Part shown: in pieces, positions 41,201 through 51,910 of the stretch
Layout of the letters: every line of letters starts with the position of its first letter
How positions within the stretch are numbered: the stretch's first letter is position 1
Origin: Piscicola geometra
Lineage: Eukaryota; Annelida; Clitellata; Hirudinida; Piscicolidae
NCBI GenBank assembly: GCA_943735955.1
Contig: OX030960.1
Location: 5,310,535-5,374,534, forward strand
DNA length: 64,000 bases
Direction of reading: 5' to 3'
Position numbers and translations under genes: made by a program
The notes under the pieces: model-generated
Seen by the model: only the letters and a program-made list of their open reading frames with translations
Databases searched by the model: none
What the model was told of the DNA's origin: nothing

Positions 41201-42511
41201 ACTATTTGTGTGTTTTAAGTTACGCTAGGCTCTATTGGAGATACATACTTTTAAGGTTTAATTAATGAACTCGATAGTTTCTTTCTTTCTGGTATTTAAA
41301 GTTGAATAACTTGTGAATTGTTCAAATAATCTTTTTTTAAATTTTAATTATTAATTTTTTAATGCAGTATTGAAGAAATCTGCACTTCAAGTTCAACTCA
41401 AGTAGCCGAATCTTTTCTCAACCCTACTGACGCTAGACCAAATTGCAGCACCCACTCTTCAAAAAACATAAAAAGTATAACAAAAGATAACCAGAGTTCA
41501 CAAAAAGAGAATGAAACGCAAACTTCAAACAAGGATGAAGACATATTAACAGACACAGAAATTCATCCATGGTTGTATGAAGGGAGTCTGACAGAGGAAG
41601 AAAAGAGAATTCTGGTGTGGGTCAGAGAAGCTATTAATATTGTGGAAACCTACGTTCGCAAAATGAGATTAGGAGTGGAAGGGTATTTGATGCCTATGAA
41701 AGAATTCTTGCCACCAACAGTTCATGAAGAAATATTCAAAAACGTCCAAGAGGTCAGTAGCGCACTTTTTTTTTGAGAATTTCAGTTTTTATATTAAGCA
41801 AAATTGCAATATATAATAGTAAAGAGAAAAAAACAAATCAACTATTTTAAAATTATTATTTGGAGTAAATCCTTTTATAACAAATCGTCGGCTATTACAC
41901 AGATGATTGATATTTCTGAACGTTTCTTGAATCAAATCGCTGCCTTCTACTTCAACGAAAGCCCTAAAACCCTCCAAGACATTCTCTGGGAAACGGTACA
42001 ACATCGATAAAATTACTATTCTAAGACTATCATATCAATTATATAATTAATAATGTGCAAATTGACATCTTTTTAGACAAATAAATTTCTTAACACAGAT
42101 AGTTGAAAAGAAGCAACTGATAGAAGAATACACTGCGGGCATTGATGCTTCTGTGATGACTTTGAGATGTGTTTCAGATGGGGATTCGTTTGGAAAACAT
42201 AGTGATATAAAAGCTGAAGATGTAGAAGTTTTTATCTCTCTTCCATTAAAGGTATCTTCGTGTTTATTAAATTCATACTTTTGGTTTAAATAATCTCACT
42301 GTTAAGATTTATAAACGTGTTTTTAAACAATTGAAACTAGGTTTTTGAATTTATTAAACGATATATTAATTAACTTGTTTACTTTCTCCCAAAGCACTGG
42401 AAGACTTTCTACAAGATGTTCCAGAACCTAAGTATTTTACTCGAAGAAAACGTCAAGAGCAAAGAGAATGTACGATCAATTGAAGAACTTGGCTTCAGTA
42501 GAAGATTATGA
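38204..42511 (+). CDS. Large Asn/Lys/Ser-rich protein with divergent RhoGEF (DH)-like domain
   Basis: Exons 38204-39933, 41368-41752, 41903-41995, 42099-42251 and 42395-42511 give 826 codons with TGA, and phases agree. Residues 1-640 are hydrophilic, rich in Asn, Lys and Ser, with a basic start (FRKKKPDNGKE) and no recognised domain. Residues about 655-815 resemble a Dbl-homology domain, the exchange factor for Rho GTPases. VREAINIVETYVRKMRLGVE parallels helix 1 (ELLETERSYV-L), including a Glu before the Thr-Tyr-Val. GYLMPMKEFLPP...IFKNVQEMIDIS parallels the following IFSNIEEIL-LH segment, and SLPLKHWKTFYKMFQNLSIL sits where DH has PVQRIPRYPLLLKELL. The catalytic-face motif is therefore poorly kept. 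No PH domain follows. A polyadenylation signal AATAAA lies at 42617-42622. The gene is well supported; the DH assignment is tentative. Confidence 0.62.
39934..41367 (+). other. Intron 1 of the RhoGEF-like gene
   Basis: A 1.4 kb intron with donor AA|GTTAGT and acceptor AATGCAG|T, both leaving phase 2. It contains a GC-richer block at about 40980-41170 with a small hairpin (CCGC...GCGG near 41055). No gene is recognised in it. Confidence 0.6.
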
Positions 42512-42616
42512 AGTACCAAGCTGTTATATATTTTAATTATATATTTTATAAACTCTCAGGTATTTCAAAATGTGTATTTAATTAAATTTAATTTTTGTTG
42601 AAAGATGCTACCAATC

Positions 42617-42622
42617 AATAAA
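42617..42622 (+). terminator. Probable polyadenylation signal of the RhoGEF-like gene
   Basis: Canonical AATAAA 106 bases after the stop codon at 42509-42511, and before the LINE fragment and the next gene. This supports ending the upstream gene here and not fusing it to the TMEM143-like gene. Confidence 0.55.
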
Positions 42623-42951
42623 CTTATGCATGTTTCTAGATTGTTTTTAAACCGTTTTTGAATTTATATATATAACTTCTATATTTTTTAATTTGGGAAA
42701 TAAATTAAATTACATGATCCTTCAAGTTTGAATGTAATTTAATAAACTAGACTTTCTTTCGACCCCTCAACTATCCTTACAATTTTTGAAAGTCTGAGAA
42801 TATAAAAAATTATATAAAAAACTAATCAGAAAAATAATTGTAAAAACATCAATAAAAATCATTCACTAAAAATTTTTTTATCAATATCTTAAATTTAGTA
42901 GTAGATTATCTTTCTCAGAAAGATAAGAAAAAAATGACAAACAACACTGAA

Positions 42952-43118
42952 TGGAAGATTGAACGGGTCAACAAGAGAGGGCACCCAAGAACAACATGGT
43001 CATGAGCAGCATCCTCAAGATGGGAAGAAAACCCGCAAATGGTGGCACAAGACAGAGACTGATGGCGTTTATTGTCTAAGAGCATACGTCGACGTGGCAG
43101 AGCACTGAAATGTATCTA
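42952..43118 (+). mobile_element. Decayed non-LTR retrotransposon (LINE) reverse-transcriptase C-terminal fragment
   Basis: The frame beginning TGG at 42952 reads WKIERVNKRGHPRTTWS, stop, then SRWEENPQMVAQDRD, stop, then WRLLSKSIRRRGRALK. This follows the pattern at the C-terminal end of many LINE ORF2 proteins: a basic G-x-P-x-x-x-W, a short helix, AQDR, then W-x-x-L. In-frame stops at 43003 and 43060, and the absence of the rest of the reverse transcriptase, show a dead 5'-truncated copy. It sits in the 757-bp gap between the RhoGEF-like and TMEM143-like genes and is GC-richer than its surroundings. The LINE clade cannot be assigned. Confidence 0.7.
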
Positions 43119-43268
43119 AGAAGATATATTAATAAAAAATACTATTGAATTATGAGAATTTTACTTAAATCATAATTGTTTCATAAATAAATTTAAAACT
43201 TGTTTTATTTAAATTTACTTTTAACTCTTTTGAAACTTTCAATATTTTGTTAAAAGGTTAAATCTGCA

Positions 43269-45005
43269 ATGGCAATCTGTCTTTTAAAGACTTGTGCAAA
43301 TAAAAAATCTTACAATTACCTAAATAAAGTTTTTCGATTCATAAATTTTTCTGCTTTCTTTAAAAAACCAGTTGAAGAATCCGAGTAATAAAATATTTTT
43401 CAATAAAATCATTTAAAATATGTGACTTTAAATTTTATTTTCAGGTCTCTTAGTCTTTTCCATCAAGATATTTTGTCAAATAAACTTTTAGATTCAAATA
43501 AAGAAAAAATCCAAGTATTTTTGAAGGCCCTTTCTGCAAATTTAAAGTTTAAACTACAAGTAATCATTACTTAGTAATTTTTTAATATTTCATTTTTTTT
43601 ATTATTTAAATAAAATTTGGAATAATTGTTTTTATTAATCTAATTTTTCAATGCCCCTAGGAAAGAATAAATGAAGAAAAATTAGAAAATATTTTGAAAT
43701 ACAATGGTTTGAAAGAAATAAGCCATGAAGATTGGGCTGAGCTATATAAGAACCAAGGAATTTTTAGCCCTAAAGTAAGTTTTTAATAATTGGCTCATTG
43801 TAATAGAATTTGCACACAAAAATAATTTAAAGGAAGCTTGAAAAATAACTATTTTAAATAACCAAATTAAATATATTTATTTCAGCTTACTGCCAGTGTG
43901 TATTCAACTTTGAAGTTATATAAAAGCAAGAATGAGGAGCAGGAAGGCTGGAGTTGGTGGAATATGAGCACTAAGTCTTATCTTATGTTGTTTAAAACAA
44001 AGGAAGGTGGGGATTTAAAAATGAGGATGTTCAAGAATATGCAGGATAAGCAGATATTGAGCACTATTCTCAAAAGTATAGCTACTCAGTTGATTAATAT
44101 ATAACTAAAATATTGGTTGATTTAATTCTTTCAACTTTTTCTAGAAAGTTGACATATTTACTTTATAGAATGTTGTAGTAATACAAACTTTCAAAAAAGT
44201 TAATCTTGATTTTTATTTCGCAATTTTTCTACAACAGGCAGCTTTCCTGGCTGGTTGCCAGACCGACTTCTCTTCAGCACATGCCTGGGACTCAGCATTG
44301 GTTCACTATCTTCAACTCTCCTCCTCGAAAGTCTCTACCTTCCTTCTATTGCAATCTCAACTACCGCCTTCACCTCCACCACACTGGCTTGCTTCTTCTA
44401 CAGTAGAATATGCAATTCCCAGCTAAGTCTGTTGCATAAACAAAGCGAAATTCTTTCTGAGAAGCTGAGTTCAAACACTGAAAGCTGCATTGATATCTTG
44501 GCTTCAAAAGCCTATGAAAAGTTATATAATCATCTGTTGTTATTGTATGTAGCACTTAATAAATCCAATCACCTTTTTTCCACTGGTTAGTTTTTGCAAA
44601 ATGATATCTGAATTATTTATAATTCAATTAATTTACTTCGAATTTTTATTACTAAATCTTTTCAATATAAACTAAAAATTAATCTTGAATGAATATCTTA
44701 ATATCAAACCGCAATCATGCAACACTGTCTAACTGGCTCTTTCCTCTACAGATGGAAAGATCGAGACTGGAGAAACACTACGCAGTAATCTATCCCTCTG
44801 GCTGCAACGAGAACTATCTGTCGAATTACCAGTAGATTTCGACATGGAATTCTCCCTGGATTTGATGCATGACTTGGGGTTAGTGAGAAAAGATGGTGAG
44901 AGCGATGTTGTGGTGATGCCATTCGAATCAGCTCTACAAACACTCATTCAGCAATGCCCGCCTTCTAGATTCCTCTCGGAGCAATCCAACTATGTGTTTA
45001 ATTAG
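43269..45005 (+). CDS. TMEM143: TMEM143-like (DUF3754) putative mitochondrial membrane protein (6 exons)
   Basis: Exons 43269-43384, 43445-43559, 43661-43774, 43886-44075, 44238-44585 and 44752-45005 give 379 codons with TAG (human TMEM143 is about 460 residues). The first 40 residues (MAICLLKTCANKKSYNYLNK...) are basic, lack acidic residues until about residue 36 and resemble a mitochondrial presequence. GDLKMRMFKNMQDKQI matches the family segment G-L-LK-FKD-P. Two hydrophobic helices follow (about 188-207 and 211-235). The C-terminal part, LLLLYVALNKS then RSNLSLWLQRELSVELPVDF and LDLMHDLGLV, follows the DUF3754 pattern of a helix pair and a winged segment. Function in this family is unknown; location is inferred. 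Intron 1 is only 60 nt. The start was chosen because it gives a phase-2 donor (GA|GTAATA) matching the phase-2 acceptor. Confidence 0.76.
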
Positions 45006-45944
45006 TATTTTCAAATTTTAATAAATTAAATTTGAAAAGAAATTTATTAGTGCCGTTGTATTCCTAAAATACTTATATGTTCGGACAAACATAGTTTAAG
45101 GACATTTTAATTTATCGAAAAACTAATTGTTTACTTGACTTTGATTTCAGACACAAGTTTTCCAATTATTATATTGATCAATAAAAAAAAGTGCTTTACA
45201 TCTCTTGCTCTTTAATTATTGAGTCCATAAAAACGTTTCATTTTTAAATATACTTTTCTGAGTTCAAATTTATCAATGTTAGAGTCTATTTTTGTGAAAA
45301 AAATTCACTTCTACATAAGTTTGAATATAACGATTTTTAAACTATAAAAACAAGAGATTAAGGACCATTTATTACTCCTTACAAGGCATCGCAGGAAATG
45401 AGAATGTTTCTGGTGTATCGGAATGGAACCAGGAGCTCGTGAATTTGAGATTCGACGATGAACATTTAATAAAATTTTATAATATTTTGCGATTTCTAAT
45501 AACTTGTGAGACACAATGTTGATTTTAAGATCAAATATGATCATTCAACTACGTGAAATGAAGAAGAAGTATTTAAAAAAATGAGTAATCCAAAAAATTA
45601 ATTCAGAAGAGTCATAGTATCGTTTAAAATGTTCATATATTTCTATACTTACTCAATAACTTCCATTAATGAGTTCATTCCTAAAATACCTATGCCGCAT
45701 CACATGGCTTAATGGATGTCTAAATCAAGATAATATATATATATTTTAAACTTTTAAAAATAAATATTTGTAATAGACATTCCTATTTGGGTTCAAATTA
45801 AGGATTTAAATAACATTTCTCTAAGGATTTGCACTCAAACTACAATGATTATAAGGAAAAGGAGCATGATGATATAGATGAAAAAGACAAATGATTACAC
45901 AACTAGATATCAGTCTTTAACCGAAAATGATTGAAACTGAAGCT
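45006..45944. other. Convergent intergenic region TMEM143/RGK
   Basis: About 940 bp holding the 3' UTRs of two convergent genes. It is AT-rich with a short TA run near 45740. On the minus strand an AATAAA (TTTATT on the given strand at about 45368) is a possible polyadenylation signal for the RGK gene. No other feature is recognised. Confidence 0.5.
45020..45025 (+). terminator. TMEM143: Probable polyadenylation signal of TMEM143-like gene
   Basis: AATAAA lies 14 bases after the TAG stop at 45003-45005. It is the first canonical signal downstream and implies a very short 3' UTR. Confidence 0.45.
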
Positions 45945-48900
45945 TCACAGGGTCCATAGATTATCGCAAGAGCGAGATTTGGTTTTTCTGAAGCCAAGAA
46001 TAAACTCCGTTAGAAATACTTTAGCACCTCTAAAGCAGCCGGCTGTCTGTGAGGATTTGGAAGAGAGGAGACTGTCGGTAGAAAGAGTTGATCCAGTGGC
46101 ATTGGGAACACTCTTGGCTCTTTGTCGAGTGGAGTTCAGTCTTATTTGATGTACCAAACCCACTAGAAGCTCATCCACACGGTGATTGAAGGCCGCTGAA
46201 ACTTCCACAAATTTGCAATTGTGCCTTTGACAAACAGCTCTGCTCTCTGTTTTGTGGTTGTGGGAAAATCTATGTAATATAATTATATAATAACGTTTCA
46301 AAACAATATAAAGATATTAAAATAAATGCCAACCTTCGAAACCGACTTTTCTGGATCTAACGAGGTCGCTTTTGTTGGCGACAAGGATCAGAGCAGCTTC
46401 TGATCGCTGACGAATTGCCTGCACGGCCTCTACTGCCCATTCAAAAGACTCCCTATCGGTGATTGAGTAGCAGACTAGAAAAGCGTCTGTGTCACTGAAC
46501 GGCAAGCCTTTCTGTATGGAGAAGAAGGTGAAGGTATGAAGAAATTGAAATAGAAAAATTAATGGAAAAGGGGTTTGTTTTATATGGTATCAGTAAAAAA
46601 TTAAAACCAAATGCTATTATGATTATGAGGTTTGTTATAAAAATGATTTCCGCTATTTTTCATTTCAAAAAAATATATACACTATTGATAGTGCCTTTAT
46701 TGTCATAAAAACATAATTAATTTTTATATACTTTTTTCATAAAATATACTAAGTTCAAAATATGTTATCTTTTTAAGAGTAAAACAAACTATATACTGTA
46801 AAATTCATTAAGGGAGGCCTACTATATTTAAAAAATCTAATGTATGGAAAAGGCAAGAAAGCGAAATTAAGTGATTTTAATAGGATAAAAAAGTTTTTCT
46901 AAGGTTTTTTTAAAAAATATTAAAGATTATAGATTATTTCGGTTCCTAAAATAGAGTTTTTATCCAAAAAAAAACTAGCTGACAGTTTAGAAGAGTTTTC
47001 TATATAGTATGTTTTTTTATAAATATAATAAAAATATCTCTCAATAGTAAGCAATGTCTTTGGCACGAACAGCTAGAAAATTTTTGTCTCAAGTCTTATC
47101 CGAAGAGATTGAGGAATCACAAATATTTAAATACAGGAAGACGGAAGGTCAATAAAAATTGATCTGAGAGGCAAAAGCAGACTTGGCTTTAGAATGTATG
47201 ACATGCAATATTAATGACATTACCAATAATAGCAGGTATACATTATTACGTCAAGCACTTAAAAAATCTAGTGTATGATTAGAAAATGTATGCTTTAAAT
47301 ATATAGAAGAGTGAAACTAAACGTTATAAATACACAGAAATAAAAAGTATAAAAATATTAAAATTTGTATAAGAAACTTGTTATTACTTTTTGCACTTTG
47401 ATAGGAAGGTCGACGAATGCCAGGGTGGTTTCTTGGTCATCCACTTGCACTGAGACTCTCTTCTCAAATTCTTTGTCTGAGGTAGTGGTGTCAATAATGA
47501 AGATGAGAATTTTGGTATTGACTATTATATCAAAAAAATACAAGTGTTTTGAATGATATTCTATAGAAAAAAATCAATGAGAATTGCACTGACAGGAAAG
47601 CAGTTTGTTTAAACTGAAGCCAATAAAGGCTCACAATTCTAAAGTTTTTTTAAAATGTGATAACCCTTGTTACTTTGACTGAAATGTTCATAAACTTGAA
47701 TAAAATTTAAGAAGTTTATAAATTTCAGCATTCAATGACATTGATGACAGCAAGAAAGCATTAAAAAAAGCAACGAACCATTTCATATATTTAGTTTTGG
47801 GTTTACTTGGAAATATTAACCCTGAATTATCTTTTGCAACAGGATCATTTTGATATAAAATGATGAAATAGGCTAGTAAAAATAAATATTGAAAATGAAA
47901 TGTAAAAAACATAAAATAAGGCATACTGAAGCATAAACTGTCTGGAGAATATCGACTAAAAACTCCACGTTCTATGTGCATCTTATGAAGATAAAAAAAT
48001 ATAAAAAATTAAAGTATTAAATAATAATTTGATGTTTCTTTTTATAAATATTTCATTGAACTAAAATAATAACTTTCTAGAGTTTTGTAAGAAAAGAGTA
48101 TTTTAGACATAAGAGCTTATAAAAGAATTCTAAGTTTGGAAAAAGAGAAAAAAGTGTATAAAATCGAAAAATCTATCTTAGGTGGTCCACTTTTTAGAGT
48201 ATACCCATGGACTTGCGGTTCTCTTATTTATGTGATCAGCGCTGTTGCTTGAGGCTCAATTGTAGCTTCGTGTTCAAGGGTCTAAAACTGTAAACACTTT
48301 AAAAAGAGACTAAAAGACCTTAAAAAGTATTGTGAAGTAGAAGTATAACGTTTATTCAAAACAATTCAAAAATTGTAATACTTCCGTGTAATCGTATTAC
48401 GGTCGTGAATTTTTAAGACGTTTTCAACGGAATTTGGTACCGCTTTTGTGGGAAAACACGCAAAATGAATTTAAAATTTAAATAGTTAAAACTAGACCTT
48501 CAAACTAATTTTTTTTAGTTAAACCACGTGTCTTAAATTTTTGATATCGTCTACTTTACTTCTAGGCTCGTTTTAAGCTTTTAAAAGGTTTTATGATTTA
48601 AAAGGTTTTTGTAAATTTAAATTAAGTAAATCAGCCGTGCCTGGAGAACTTTTCAGCTTGATGACTAAGCCTCCTACTGGTCTGAACCATGGTTCTGGAT
48701 GTATCATTTCACAACTTTTCCAAGCTGACCTCCATAAATCACGTCTATATTATAGACTATATATATTTGATTGTATTTCAAAGTATTTGAAATTAAAACA
48801 TACTTTATTAAAATACGCTCTTAATTTCCAAGAATAACTCTAAGCTCAGAATAGAAGTTTCAAACTAAAACGAATTGAAAAATTAATTCAACTTTGTGGC

Positions 48901-51900
48901 TTTAAATGATCTATTGCATCTTTTTGCTTTAATTTCCAGGAATTTTTGTCATTTTAAAATAAAAGGGAGGATTGAAAGAGAGAATTTTTGTACACAATAT
49001 CTCATAAAATTAATCAGCAGCTAATTAAATATGTTATCTGAAATGTATATGAAAGGTTGATGAACTAAAGTGATATAATTTTTTCAAAATGACTTTAACT
49101 GAGCTTATTTTAACAGTAAAAATGAAATAATAATAAATATTGAGATTTAAGACCAAACTAAGTTTTCTGTTCGTAAAAAAAAGAAGTGTGAATTTTTTAT
49201 TCGAATAAATCACTTTAACAAAAACTTTCTATAAATGAAAACTAGATAAAAATATTTAAAAATCTATTTTTATACTTGTCTAAATTTTTTTAGTAATAAG
49301 CTTTTATTAATATTTTTAAATAAAAAGTAATATTTGAAGTAGATAAAGAACACGAACACAATACACTGAGGCAGCAAAACTATCCTCGCGTCTTCAGCCA
49401 AGCGACCTTCGAACATTACTAACAACATTATTCAAAACTATAACGATCTATATATAGAAAGCTGACGTCAGAGACGTACGAAAGACTATAAATAGATGCA
49501 CGTGGACGATGTTGCAGTGTAAGTGTGCCTTGGTTCTTACACAATCAATGCTCCTTTCTTTACCCATCCTCTTATACTTTCACAGACTTTTTAACTTATT
49601 AAATTTTTTTATAAAGTTTGAAGTTTTTCTATTAATTTAATTTTATTAGCTTATGTAAATGTTTGTAACTATTTCATATTATTACTTTTTTTCCATCGTA
49701 TGTTTTTAGATTATTTCCTAGTTTTCATTTATTAGAATTAGATTCTTGTAAAACTTCTATTTTTATCGAATGTTTTCATTTCACCTTTGAAATGATTTTT
49801 TTATTCTATTTTCTATTTTTACCTCATTTCTTGGAATTTTTTATATTTTAAATTGGATTACAGTTTTATTTTTAAAAGACCCGTCTTATTTTTCAAATAA
49901 AATGTTTCGACGTAGTCTATAAATTAATTAAATATGTATTAGTATAAATATTTTCTATTTTTTAAGTCCTATTCACTCCTCTTTAGTAAACTTGACCACT
50001 ATTTTTATTATAGTTTTTCATACTTAGATCTGCAAGAAACTTTAATCAAAAATGTCTTCTAGATTGTAGTTAAATATTTAGAGCCCCGATATAGACTTAA
50101 TTTTGAAGCTATTTTTAAATCTTTTTATTTTTAAAATACTCAGATTGATATCTCATCGGCCTAACCTTAAACTCTACTTTTTTATCCTTATCAACTTTTC
50201 CTCTTAACCACAGCCTTTCGCTAAACGATTTTTGCCAAAACTATTTGGTAACTGAAACAGTAATTTATACGATAAAACTAACAACTAGAAGAAAATCTCG
50301 ATAAATACGATACATTAATTAGAAAAGTTAATTAAATTAATCTGAGGAAATAAGGAAATTTGTACCACATTGAACAAAAAACAAAGACCATGAAAAAAGA
50401 ATGAATAAATAAAGTCTGCCAGTTCTGAGAGATCAAATGTTGATACAAACAAATATAAATTCTCTTGGAAAATTATTTAACTGATATGAAAACTATATTG
50501 AATGAAAAACTAACCGAATACAGGATCCGCTGAGGCCATGAATTCGGAGGTGATGAACTGTTGTAGCATGGATGTTTTGCCGACACTTTGATCTCCCAGC
50601 ACCAAAACGTTAAAAACTTGTGACTGTTCGTTTACTTGCTTGAGAGATTGAGGCTTCTTGCTAGCTTGTCTTGGCTCACTGCTTGCCAGCAAATCTATTG
50701 AGTCATTCCTGCCTAAGAGAGAACTCTTGTCATCCTGGCGTGAAAAAATTGTAGTCTTAAAGTTTAAAAAAATTATAATTATAAGTTTAATATAAGTTAT
50801 TCAGAATTACAAAGTTCAAATAACAATCGCTCTAGAAATAAAAGTTTTTAAAGCCTTCACTACACTAACCAGTAGATAAGGCAAGCATCCAACCACCACA
50901 TCGGGCGTGACTTGTGGAACTTTTTTTCTGAACGAGTCTCCCCTGTTAACCACGCCTTTTGACGACGTCACAAAAGTTCTGACGACGGTGCAGTCGAGGT
51001 TTTGCATTAGACGAACCAGCTGCAGCTTCTTCTGAGCAGGATCTATATGCTGTTTTGACTGCTCGAAACTGTGATGGCGATTTTTACCGTTGTTTTCGAG
51101 AGGTCTTAGAGAAGCTACTTTAGTGTTGTCAGTGCACATTGGAGTTTTAAATCGACGTTGCTTCGTGGGCAACACGAGGGAAATCCTAGCATTGTTGTTT
51201 TTGGGATAGACGTAGTACTTAGTGCAGGAGTGTTTGAAGCTCTGTGACTTTTTGGGTTGTTGGTGCTTGCAGATAGGACTGCTTTGATTGTTTTGAACGT
51301 TGATCGGCTGCAAAGGAACACTGGTTCTACGGTTACCAATGTCTGTTTTAGTACTTTTACTTTTGCAGTTGCTTCTGTTGCCATTTAATACATTGATTAC
51401 TTTGTTGCTTTTTCTCACATTACTATCACAATGTGTATTTCTAGGATTGTAGTTGATGTGGTCGTTCTGCTGGCAATCTGGAACGTCGAAAACCTCGTCT
51501 TCTAGAATATCGAGTTTACTTTCTTGTACAACGCCCTCATTGAAGCCATCATCGTCATTGAAGCCATTTTGTCTCTTCAGAACTCCTCTGCGTACAGGCG
51601 CAGTGTTTTTGCGAGAAGAAAAAGTCTTCAACACGTTTTCCCTGTTGTGCAGCTGCGAAGTATTCTGTGCACACCTCGGCTCATGATGATAATCTTTTAG
51701 AGGGTTCACGCTTTTTAAGGATTTTTTATGGCACTGAACGTTTAAATCAGCACATTGCTTCTTGAGTGGAAACTGCGAGTCTGATGTAAAGTTGGAAAAA
51801 TGTGTGTTTTCGTTGGAGCACAAACCATCAGCTTGGTCGAAGAACTGTTCGAAGATTTCAAGGTAGTTCGAATGGTCTGCTGCTCTGGAATCTTCACTGT

Positions 51901-51910
51901 CTTTAGACAT
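45945..51910 (-). CDS. RGK-family (Rad/Gem/Rem) small GTPase with long N-terminal extension (5 exons)
   Basis: Exons in transcript order: 51910-50870, 50734-50515, 47476-47388, 46511-46334, 46246-45945, totalling 610 codons with TGA. Residues 1-385 are hydrophilic and unrecognised. The G domain begins at FNVLVLGDQSVGKTSM (G1, about 394-402). The G3 position reads LAFVDLPIK in place of DxxG, as expected for RGK proteins, which lack the normal G3. DAFLVCYSITDRESFEWA, NKSDLVRSRKV (G4) and CKFVEVSAA...VHQIRL (G5) follow Rad closely. The C-terminus KTKSRSCDNLWTL matches the RGK ending KSKSCHDLSVL, and there is no CAAX prenylation box. Family members inhibit voltage-gated calcium channels and affect cytoskeleton signalling. 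The ATG follows an acceptor (CTCCATTAG|A) directly, so a 5' UTR exon or a trans-splice site lies upstream. The exon 3 donor could instead be at 47396, nine bases earlier. Confidence 0.91.
49463..49494 (+). promoter_or_regulatory. CRE palindrome plus TATA-like box inside RGK intron 2
   Basis: A perfect TGACGTCA (49463-49470) is followed 16 bases later by TATAAATA (49487-49494). This layout is typical of a core promoter reading on the plus strand, antisense to the RGK gene. No plus-strand gene is recognised just downstream, so the role is uncertain. Confidence 0.35.

Noticed and set aside
38204..45005. One fused gene running from the Asn-rich protein through DH-like and TMEM143-like parts.
   Set aside because: Exon 42395 ends in phase 0 or at a stop, while the exon at 43445 needs phase 2. 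A separate start at 43269 supplies phase 2, and a polyadenylation signal and a LINE remnant lie between.
47358..47556. Treating the RGK exon 3 as continuing through its open frame to a stop near 47358.
   Set aside because: The following residues do not match Rad/Gem. Splicing at 47387 to the exon at 46511 restores the family pattern in phase.
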